Assembly (NCBI GenBank): GCA_029858035.1
Contig: JAOUFU010000006.1
Location: 1 to 33,751 of the forward strand
Reading direction: 5' to 3'
Length of the DNA stretch: 33,751 nucleotides
DNA from: Phycisphaerae bacterium
GTDB lineage: Bacteria > Planctomycetota > Phycisphaerae > Sedimentisphaerales > Anaerobacaceae
Below are positions 18,320-25,699 of the stretch, in pieces. The notes under the pieces were generated by a model that worked only from the letters and a program-made list of their open reading frames with translations, was not told the origin of the DNA and ran no database searches. The translations under genes and the position numbers were made by a program. Within the stretch, counting starts at the first letter, position 1. Each line of letters opens with the position of its first letter.

Positions 18320-19153
18320 TTATTTCCTTACCGCGTTTTTGGTTTTTCTGTAGGTTTTTCGCAGTTGTTCTATCCTTTGCCTTATTGTTTTCTCGGCTTG
18401 CTCGTCAAGGATATAAGCCTTGTTCATCGAGACAGCCGCCACGAGCCGGTGGTTGTTGTCGAGCCAGTACTCATAAGGAAGAATCCCATCCCCCAATTGG
18501 TCAAATCTGTGCAGGAACACATTTTTACCGCTCATTTTCATGGGATAAGCACCGCTATAGGACAACCGCTGACCCTGCTTCAAAAGACTGAGCCCTTCCA
18601 ACATATCGAAATTCAGCGAAGGTTCCTTATCGAACTTCAACCGCTGCACCGCTTCAAACAAACACCAATCGCTGGTTAGTGGGCCCCCGACCTCTCGTCT
18701 GAACTTGTGTCCGTCTCTCGCCCTAACGTTGATAATATTTCTATCGATGACGGCTCTCTCGTCCGTGCCCAGATCGTGCATATTCTGGCGGTTGGGGTCA
18801 AGAAAGTTACTTCGCAAGTGCCATTGGACAGGAGAACTCAACTGATTGTTCAAGCATTTTATCTCGGCCTCAAGAGTATGAAGCAATCCATCTGCCTGGA
18901 CAACTTCCTGGCGAACTTTCAACATGAACGGTTGATTTGCTTTACCGGCAGTTCGTTCGATTCGTAGAAATCCTACATTCTGGTTGCCTGTTTCAAGAAA
19001 TCCGTGGCAGGTCCAGATTCTGTATGTGCTTACCCAGTTCCCATCCGGCCTGAAATCTTCTGGTGCGGCTATAAATTCACCAATCGCTGACAATTGTGAC
19101 AGCAGCGCCGGTGTCAATGGTGAGCCGACTATCGTCCCATTTTTTTGGGCCAT
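18320..19153 (-). CDS. Hypothetical protein of unrecognised family, embedded between sulfatase genes
   Basis: 277-aa ORF 5 bp upstream of the next sulfatase start and 42 bp after the previous sulfatase stop, same strand. No family motif recognised. Confidence 0.75.
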   Translation of the reverse strand: MAQKNGTIVGSPLTPALLSQLSAIGEFIAAPEDFRPDGNWVSTYRIWTCHGFLETGNQNVGFLRIERTAGKANQPFMLKVRQEVVQADGLLHTLEAEIKCLNNQLSSPVQWHLRSNFLDPNRQNMHDLGTDERAVIDRNIINVRARDGHKFRREVGGPLTSDWCLFEAVQRLKFDKEPSLNFDMLEGLSLLKQGQRLSYSGAYPMKMSGKNVFLHRFDQLGDGILPYEYWLDNNHRLVAAVSMNKAYILDEQAEKTIRQRIEQLRKTYRKTKNAVRK

Positions 19154-19195
19154 AATATTTGCTTTTCTATTCTTATTCTGAAAATATTTAACTCG

Positions 19196-20602
19196 CTACT
19201 TATAATCCTTTCCGGCAAGGCTGTTCTTGCAGTTTTTGCGCCACTTTTCGAGTGTTGTCTTCATCGATTTTAGAATTTGTGGTTTTTCTGCTGCCAGGTC
19301 TTTTTTCTCGCCGGGATCTTCTGCCAGGTCAAAGAGCATGTAGGTTTTGCCCTTGTTATTACTGTAGATTTTATAACGATTATCTGTGAGCGAGAGTTGG
19401 CTGCCTGATTCGAAGGCTATTGGGGTGGGGCGTTCTTTCATTTTGCCTTCAATCAAAGGCAGGAGGCTGACTCCGTCAATAGGTTTCGGCTGTCCCTTTA
19501 TTTTGATATTAAGGACGTCCAGAACGGTAAGGAAGTAATCCGACGTGCAACAGGGGACATCGGTTACTTTTCCGCCTTTTACGCGAGCAGGCCATTCGAG
19601 CAGGCCCGGAACACGGACTCCGCCTTCGAACAAGCTGCGTTTGCGTCCGCGCAGCGAACCAGCCGAGCCTCGCGTTCGACCGCTTCTGCCGTCTTTTCCT
19701 TCCGGACCGTTATCACTGCAAAACCATACCATTGTATTATTGGCGATGTCCAGCTCTCGCAGTTCCTTGCGAAGCCGACCCATCTGCTCATCCATCGCAG
19801 TAACACATCCATAGTAGTGTTGCTCGTCGTTGCTGTACTGCGAATACATCTTTCGATATTCCGCTCCCGCTACGACCGGTAAGTGCGGCGTATGAAACCA
19901 GACAACAGCGAGAAATGGCTTCTTGTTTTTTGCAGCATTCCGGATAAAAGGGACAACCCTATCCATAATAATTCGGCTGTCATCGCCTTCGAGATTTTCT
20001 GTTGTTTTTGTGCCGTCCTCTTTCCAGTAGTAGGTTCCATAAGGGGCGTTTGATTCAGGCTTTTTCATTGGGTCCCAGGTCGGGACCTTTGCTTCGGTGG
20101 AAAAGCATATATCGAATCCGTTCTCCCAGGGCGGCGAGTAGTGTTTTACACCTCGTGGACCGCCCCGGTTGGAATCCTTTTCTGTTTTAGTAAGTGTCCC
20201 CAAATGCCACTTTCCGAAATGACCGGTCGTGTATCCCCGTGTTTTCAGGGCCTCGGCCAGCGTGACTTCCTCTTTGGGCATGTGTCCCACATTAGCAAAG
20301 GTGATTCCATAGCGATAAGGATGGCGGCCTGTGAGGCAGCTTCCACGTGTCGGGGAGCATACGGGCGCAGCAGAATAGAAACGCGCGAATCTCAGGCCGG
20401 CTTTGGCCATCGCATCGAGGTTGGGAGTCTTAATAATCGAATTGCCGTTAAACCCCGGGTCGCCCCATCCGAGGTCGTCGGCCATGCAGAGGATAATGTT
20501 GGGCCAGGCGGTGCCAATGGTTTTTGAAAATAAAACCTCCGGCAGGGCCATAGCTACGGCACCGGCGGTAAACGAACGAAGAAAATTTCTTCTGCTAATC
20601 AT
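19196..20602 (-). CDS. Sulfatase, Tat signal
   Basis: MISRRNFLRSFTAGAVAMALPEVLFSK; WPNIILCMADDLGWGDPGFNGN; APVCSPTRGSCLTGRHPYRYGI; HFGKWHLG; WFCSDNGPEG. Confidence 0.96.
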   Translation of the reverse strand: MISRRNFLRSFTAGAVAMALPEVLFSKTIGTAWPNIILCMADDLGWGDPGFNGNSIIKTPNLDAMAKAGLRFARFYSAAPVCSPTRGSCLTGRHPYRYGITFANVGHMPKEEVTLAEALKTRGYTTGHFGKWHLGTLTKTEKDSNRGGPRGVKHYSPPWENGFDICFSTEAKVPTWDPMKKPESNAPYGTYYWKEDGTKTTENLEGDDSRIIMDRVVPFIRNAAKNKKPFLAVVWFHTPHLPVVAGAEYRKMYSQYSNDEQHYYGCVTAMDEQMGRLRKELRELDIANNTMVWFCSDNGPEGKDGRSGRTRGSAGSLRGRKRSLFEGGVRVPGLLEWPARVKGGKVTDVPCCTSDYFLTVLDVLNIKIKGQPKPIDGVSLLPLIEGKMKERPTPIAFESGSQLSLTDNRYKIYSNNKGKTYMLFDLAEDPGEKKDLAAEKPQILKSMKTTLEKWRKNCKNSLAGKDYK

Positions 20603-20652
20603 TCTGCTTACATTCCCGAGAAAAAATGTAATTCACCCTCGACCTATTAGGG

Positions 20653-20658
20653 ATTATA
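20653..20658 (-). promoter_or_regulatory. Candidate -10 element (TATAAT) for the minus-strand sulfatase cluster
   Basis: + strand ATTATA, about 50 nt upstream of the sulfatase start. No convincing -35. Confidence 0.3.
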
Positions 20659-20726
20659 CTGTAAGCCAAAACTGCGAACCATGATAATAGATTTAGCGGC
20701 GTTTGTCTACTCCATTGATACTTCTG

Positions 20727-20753
20727 TTGAAAACTGTATTTTGCTGGTATAAT
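20727..20753 (+). promoter_or_regulatory. Candidate extended -10 promoter for the APC-EIIA gene
   Basis: TTGAAA (20727-20732), 15-nt spacer, TGGTATAAT (TGn-TATAAT, 20745-20753). Confidence 0.5.
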
Positions 20754-20785
20754 ACGGGACAAAAAGAGAAGAGCAGGAGTAAGTG

Positions 20786-20812
20786 ATGTTTTTATGGTTT
20801 TTGCACGATTAA
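20786..20812 (+). CDS. Candidate leader/upstream ORF encoding MFLWFLHD
   Basis: ATG TTT TTA TGG TTT TTG CAC GAT TAA, with SD-like GCAGGAG upstream, between the candidate promoter and the APC-EIIA start. Confidence 0.35.
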   Translation: MFLWFLHD

Positions 20813-20837
20813 TTCGAGGCGTATGCAGCGAATTAAT
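20808..20837. repeat. Perfect 9-bp inverted repeat ATTAATTCG-12nt-CGAATTAAT
   Basis: ATTAATTCG at 20808-20816, AGGCGTATGCAG loop, CGAATTAAT at 20829-20837. The left arm overlaps the stop codon of the leader ORF. Confidence 0.7.
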
Positions 20838-20859
20838 GCAATAAAAGGCAGGTTTTAAG

Positions 20860-22746
20860 GTGGCCCAGCTAAAGAAACAATTAGGCGCTCTTGATGTATT
20901 TTCCGTGGCATCGGGGGCGATGATAAGTTCGGGCCTTTTTGTATTGCCCGCCATCGTGTTTATGAAAGCCGGGCCCGCGATGATCCTGTCGTATCTTTTT
21001 GCATCGCTTTTAATCATTCCGAGCGTCCTGAGCAAGGCTGAACTGGCCACGGCCATGCCGCGCGCGGGGGGGACATATTTTTTTGTCGAGCGCAGCCTGG
21101 GCCCGAGCTGGGGGGTGTTCAGTGGGCTGGCGGGCTGGTTTTCATTGGCATTGAAAAGCGCCTTTGCCGTTGTCGGTATGGCCGTGCTAATCGAAGTTGT
21201 TTTGCAAAAGGCATTTCCTGTTCAGCTAAGCCACTGGCATCTGAAAGCCATAGCGGCGGGCTGCTGTCTTTTCTTTATGGCACTGAACATTGTAAGCGTT
21301 AAACACACAAGCAGATTTCAAATTGTGCTTGTGGCTATATTGCTGGCGATTCTCGCTTTTTTTGTGCTCTTCGGCAGCAAAAGCGTCGAGGCTGTTCGAT
21401 TCAAGGGCTTTCTGGACCATGGCTGGTTGAAAGTGCTGGCGACAACCGGCTTGGTTTTTGTCAGCTTCGGCGGGCTGACGAAGGTCGCCAGCATCGCAGA
21501 GGAAGTGAAACAACCCGGCAAAAATCTGCCGATGGGGATGATCTTAGCCTGGTTTGTTGTGACCGGTTTCTATCTTGCTGTCATCATCATTACAGTAGGT
21601 GTGACGGATGGCGCAGAATTCAAGGAGATGTACGAGCAGGAGAGGTTGATGCCGATATCTTTGGCCGCGTCCAAATTTATGGGCTCGTTTGGATTTGCAC
21701 TGCTCAGCGTGGCTGCGATAGCCGCTTTTGTAACCACGGCAAACGGGGGGATACTGGCTGCATCACGTTCTCCTTTTGCTATGAGCAGGGACCAGTTACT
21801 GCCACCGATATTATCTCATGTCAACGAGCGATTCAAAACACCCCACCTGAGCATAGCGCTGACGGGCGGCTTTATGATTGCGGCGATAGTCTTTCTCGAT
21901 ATTGAATCGCTGGTAAAGACAGCCTCGACTCTGATGATAATCCTTTTTATTCTTGTCAATACCAGCGTGATTATCATGCGTGAGAGCAGGATACAAAGCT
22001 ATCGTCCGATGTTCAAGTCACCGTTGTATCCCTATATTCATATATTTGCTATTATCGCTTACAGCGCTTTGATCATAGATATGGGGCGGGTGCCGCTGCT
22101 GATTACGGGCGCTTTCATCGTAGTCAGCGCAGGGTGGTTTATCTTCTATGTCCGGCGGCACGTCAGCCGAGCGTCAGCGGTTATGCACGTTGTTGAACGG
22201 GTCACCGACCACGAGCTAAAGACCGTAACCCTTGAAAACGAACTGCGAGACATACTGCTGCAGCGTGACGATATAATCGAGGACAAGTTCGACCAATTGA
22301 TACGGGAATGTGAAATCATCGATGTTCAAGGCAAAATGCACTCCGAAGAAATGTTTCGCCGGGTTTCTAAAATACTGGAGCCCAGACTTGATATCAGCGA
22401 GTATGTGCTTTTCGAGAGATTTCTTCACCGGGAAGCCGAAGGTGGAACGGTGGTTCAGCCTGGTTTTGCCATACCTCACATCGTGATTGAGGGCAATAAC
22501 AAATTCGATATCCTTCTTGTGCGGGCCCGTGACGGTATTGACTTCCCGGACACTGCGGATCCGGTCAAAATCATGTTCGTTCTGGTCGGCAGCCGAAACG
22601 AGCGGAATTATCATCTCCGCGCCTTGATGGCTATAGCCCAGATTGCCCAGGAGAAGGATTTTGAAAAGCGATGGCTTGTGGCAAGGGACACGGCCGCGAT
22701 ACGAAATTTAATCCTGCTGTCAACAAGAAAAAGAGATACAAAATGA
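20860..22746 (+). CDS. APC-superfamily amino acid permease fused to a C-terminal PTS EIIA type-2-like domain
   Basis: LGALDVFSVASGAMISSGLFVLPA, multiple TM segments, then LLQRDDIIEDKFDQLIRECEIIDVQGKMHSEEMFRRVSKIL...GGTVVQPGFAIPHIVIEG...IMFVLVGSRNERNYHLRALMAIAQI (EIIA-2-like with AIPH histidine motif). GTG start. Confidence 0.85.
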   Translation: MAQLKKQLGALDVFSVASGAMISSGLFVLPAIVFMKAGPAMILSYLFASLLIIPSVLSKAELATAMPRAGGTYFFVERSLGPSWGVFSGLAGWFSLALKSAFAVVGMAVLIEVVLQKAFPVQLSHWHLKAIAAGCCLFFMALNIVSVKHTSRFQIVLVAILLAILAFFVLFGSKSVEAVRFKGFLDHGWLKVLATTGLVFVSFGGLTKVASIAEEVKQPGKNLPMGMILAWFVVTGFYLAVIIITVGVTDGAEFKEMYEQERLMPISLAASKFMGSFGFALLSVAAIAAFVTTANGGILAASRSPFAMSRDQLLPPILSHVNERFKTPHLSIALTGGFMIAAIVFLDIESLVKTASTLMIILFILVNTSVIIMRESRIQSYRPMFKSPLYPYIHIFAIIAYSALIIDMGRVPLLITGAFIVVSAGWFIFYVRRHVSRASAVMHVVERVTDHELKTVTLENELRDILLQRDDIIEDKFDQLIRECEIIDVQGKMHSEEMFRRVSKILEPRLDISEYVLFERFLHREAEGGTVVQPGFAIPHIVIEGNNKFDILLVRARDGIDFPDTADPVKIMFVLVGSRNERNYHLRALMAIAQIAQEKDFEKRWLVARDTAAIRNLILLSTRKRDTK

Positions 22747-22817
22747 TAAGCGTATCTATCGATGTCAATCCGGCATAGCAGGTCCGACTTATGGTAGTGC
22801 CGGCTTGGATATATGTT

Positions 22818-23744
22818 TTACAAAACTTCCCTGTCCTCATCAGGTATTGTCAGCTTTGCATCAATAAAATCTTTGTGCGTTAATTTGAGGGAATTTGAAA
22901 TTTTGCGAATTTCCTCGGTTTCGTCGTACGACGTCTTCTCCGAAGCGTTGGCAATCCTGAACAGACACTTAATAAAGTCTCTTCGCTCATCCAAAGTTGT
23001 GCAGTCGAAAAAACCGCGTGTGAGACGAAAATAATCAAGGCCCTGCAAATTTTTGTCGCAGCTAATTTGTGTCACGATTTGTGCCTGCTGTTCGGACAGG
23101 CCCCATTGCGTTGAAAGCACATTCTTGATGATTCTTTTTTCATCATCTGAGATATCCGAATCCACCGCCGAGATTCGAGACAAAAGTCCTGCTGCAAGGC
23201 AAAGCTTTTTGACCTGTTCGGAGGGCAAATCAAATTTTATCCCCTTCTTTTCGCTTTCCGATTTGAGGTTGTAATAGATGTTATTTTCTATGTAATCATC
23301 GATTTGACTTTCTCTTTGAGCGGCAGTTTTGTAATGTTGGTCCCGGCCGGTCACAGCGGTCTTTATCATTTTTGACACTCTCGCCAGCAAACCGATGTTC
23401 ATATCCCATACACCATTTTTGACTTCCTCAAGAACAGCTTTTTCTTCTTCGGTAACGACGCCATCGGCCTTGACCAGCTTCTCCAGGGTGGAAACCACCA
23501 GTTCCTTGTCTTCCTCAGATTTAATTTGCTCTAAAACCGAACGAAGTAGATTCATTCTCTCCTCCGTACTAACGGGCGAGTCCATATAAATTTCCAAATG
23601 CGCCCATTCGTCACCCGTAACATCCTCAAGATTAAAGAGCAAGTCCTTCAGCGCGTTGATTTCCTCGTTTTGCAACTCGCCATCAACCCATGCGGCGGCT
23701 ATGACCAACTTCGCAAGGTCCATAATGAACTTCCTGTCAGGCAT
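22818..23744 (-). CDS. TerB-like domain protein, probably two tandem copies
   Basis: KLVIAAAWVDGELQNEEINALKDLL and LEKLVKADGVVTEEEKAVLEEVK in the N-terminal half; LLSRISAVDSDISDDEKRIIKNVLSTQWGLS in the second half. SD AAGGAGA. Confidence 0.7.
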   Translation of the reverse strand: MPDRKFIMDLAKLVIAAAWVDGELQNEEINALKDLLFNLEDVTGDEWAHLEIYMDSPVSTEERMNLLRSVLEQIKSEEDKELVVSTLEKLVKADGVVTEEEKAVLEEVKNGVWDMNIGLLARVSKMIKTAVTGRDQHYKTAAQRESQIDDYIENNIYYNLKSESEKKGIKFDLPSEQVKKLCLAAGLLSRISAVDSDISDDEKRIIKNVLSTQWGLSEQQAQIVTQISCDKNLQGLDYFRLTRGFFDCTTLDERRDFIKCLFRIANASEKTSYDETEEIRKISNSLKLTHKDFIDAKLTIPDEDREVL

Positions 23745-23792
23745 AACTATCTCCTTACATCAAAATTTACCACCCTTGAAAACCATTGCGGG

Positions 23793-24272
23793 CTAATCAC
23801 CTGATGCCAATTTCTCCTGTTCTTTCATATACTGGCGGAAATTTTTCTGTGTATCGGTCTGCCGTACGTATGGTCTGAACTGCACGACCGTCCCGCAGAT
23901 GTGGTCGTACCAGGTTGTGCCCTGATAGGCAATTTGAAAAGCACATAACAGCGCACCAATACCGGTGCCGATTGCCAATAGTTTTAGCGTTTCACGTCCC
24001 AGCGCCCTTAAAATCCCCGGCCGGTTCCCGGCGTAAACCACTTCCAGACGACAAATGATTTTACCGGGCGTCTTACCCCACAGGCCCGTGGTGAGCCCAA
24101 AGTAAAGAAAAGGCCAGGCGATAAGCAGAGCGAACCAAAATGGCACAAAAAGAAGGGCCAAACTGCCGGACTTTTCAACAATCCATCCTGTACCACTTAG
24201 AACCAGCAGAATCGAGAAGAAACAGATTGGCAGATCAATTATTAACGCGAGCGCTCTCAGGCCAACTTCCAT
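23793..24272 (-). CDS. RDD family membrane protein
   Basis: RALALIIDLPICFFSILL...GLWGKTPGKIICRLEVV...RALGRETLKLL matches the RDD family layout. Confidence 0.85.
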   Translation of the reverse strand: MEVGLRALALIIDLPICFFSILLVLSGTGWIVEKSGSLALLFVPFWFALLIAWPFLYFGLTTGLWGKTPGKIICRLEVVYAGNRPGILRALGRETLKLLAIGTGIGALLCAFQIAYQGTTWYDHICGTVVQFRPYVRQTDTQKNFRQYMKEQEKLASGD

Positions 24273-24349
24273 CCTCAGATTCCCTTATCTGTTGAACCTT
24301 ATCTAATCTGCCATTGGATTTTGAATTGCTTATGCTCTTGGGCAGGTTG

Positions 24350-25684
24350 TTAACTTTTGATCTCTTTAGTTTGAATGGATTTGAACGATTTCAATATGAG
24401 CCCGGCCAGTACCACTACTACCGCACCCATGATTATCCATAGTAGAACTTTATGTTTTTCCGTCCAGGCAAGAGGTTTGGGCTCGACCTGTCCAAACAGT
24501 GGATTATTGTTAAGAGGACCCAGATTAGCGGATCTTGCTTCAACTTGCAAAGGATTATCCAGCCTTTGCGCAAGGTCATATCGCGGCTTACCGGCTGATT
24601 GCGAGCCGACGTAAAGTGTAGGTGCGATATCATCCTGTGCCGGGAAGACTATGTTGTCCGCTATCATTTTAGCCGACGTCGAATTTATCACCAAAGGCTT
24701 GTCATCATAATTGCTGATGACAATCTTTAGATACCTGTAAACACGCCTGCCTGAAGGAACACGCAAAACCAGCTTCTCGCGTCTTTTGCCGCTTGCCTCG
24801 GGATATCTGTAAATCGTGTCACTGATTATTCCTTTCCACGCTACTTCAACTTCCCTGAATCGCTGTCTGTTATCTTCGCTGTCGATCTTGACCTTCTGCG
24901 TAGCCTCATCTCTGCCAAGGATTGTGACATACCTGTAAAACGCATTGTCAGCGACATCCAGCTCAATTTCACTCACCGGCAGATGACGATACGCAAGGTC
25001 GTATACATAAATGCTCGATTTGTTCTTTTCATTCTCACTGTGCTCTACCTGTAATATCTTCACAGGCTGACGCTTTGCGGGCTTACTTTCATGCTTAAAC
25101 GCTCTTACTGCATTTATAACGGGACTTTTCTCTTCTGTCGCCATTGGCTCAACGGTAATCCGCAAATAGCGGTAATCGTTCATGGGCAAATCAACCCTTT
25201 CAAAACGCGTGCGGTAATCAACCGCAAAAACAAACGCTGTATCCACAATTGTAAAGAACTGGACATTATCATTGGAACCTTCAATCTTAACAGGCCGCCT
25301 GAAGTTGTTTCCGCCGGTTTCGACTTCGATTTGATTCTTCACAATTTGCTTGCCGAAATCCAGCGTCACCAAAGCGGCCCCTTCTATATTCGTTGAGCGG
25401 TTTATTAAGTCCGGGTTATACTTGAGCCTGTCCGTAATATCACTTGGTTTAGCCGGCACGTAAGGAACCTGCCGGTCATTCGCGTCTAAAAGCCGGATGT
25501 CGGCAAGGTCGTCTCTGGCCGCGTCGTAAATTTCTGGTGTAAGAGTTAGTCTGCAGTACCGGTCGGTACCTTCCTCAACAGTTATCTGGGCCTGATATTT
25601 CCAATTAGCCAGGTCAAGCGCAAAAACATTGTTTACTAATCCCACCAGCAATACAACTATGACAAAAATTTTTAACCTTATCAT
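24350..25684 (-). CDS. DUF3999-like membrane-anchored protein
   Basis: Signal peptide MIRLKIFVIVVLLVGLVNNVFA; LANWKYQAQITVEEGTDRYCRLTLTPEIYDAARDDLADIRLLDANDRQVPYV; C-terminal TM helix; adjacent to a DUF2339 gene, as is common for DUF3999. Confidence 0.7.
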   Translation of the reverse strand: MIRLKIFVIVVLLVGLVNNVFALDLANWKYQAQITVEEGTDRYCRLTLTPEIYDAARDDLADIRLLDANDRQVPYVPAKPSDITDRLKYNPDLINRSTNIEGAALVTLDFGKQIVKNQIEVETGGNNFRRPVKIEGSNDNVQFFTIVDTAFVFAVDYRTRFERVDLPMNDYRYLRITVEPMATEEKSPVINAVRAFKHESKPAKRQPVKILQVEHSENEKNKSSIYVYDLAYRHLPVSEIELDVADNAFYRYVTILGRDEATQKVKIDSEDNRQRFREVEVAWKGIISDTIYRYPEASGKRREKLVLRVPSGRRVYRYLKIVISNYDDKPLVINSTSAKMIADNIVFPAQDDIAPTLYVGSQSAGKPRYDLAQRLDNPLQVEARSANLGPLNNNPLFGQVEPKPLAWTEKHKVLLWIIMGAVVVVLAGLILKSFKSIQTKEIKS

Positions 25685-25699
25685 ATTTAGACCTCGCAA

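Noticed and set aside
20808-20837. Inverted repeat as a rho-independent terminator
   Set aside because: The stem is AT-rich and is not followed by a T-run; it lies inside a likely 5' leader rather than at a gene end.
20595-21056. 153-aa minus-strand ORF across the sulfatase/permease intergenic region
   Set aside because: Overlaps the permease start and the sulfatase N-terminus in a different frame, with no family signature; probably spurious.
22769-22803. CCGGCA...TGCCGG inverted repeat between the APC-EIIA and TerB-like genes as a bidirectional terminator
   Set aside because: Only about 6-bp arms with a long loop and no T-run.
22818-23744. Tellurite resistance function from the TerB-like domain
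   Set aside because: TerB-like domains are widespread and no other ter genes are in the window; the domain label does not support a resistance phenotype.
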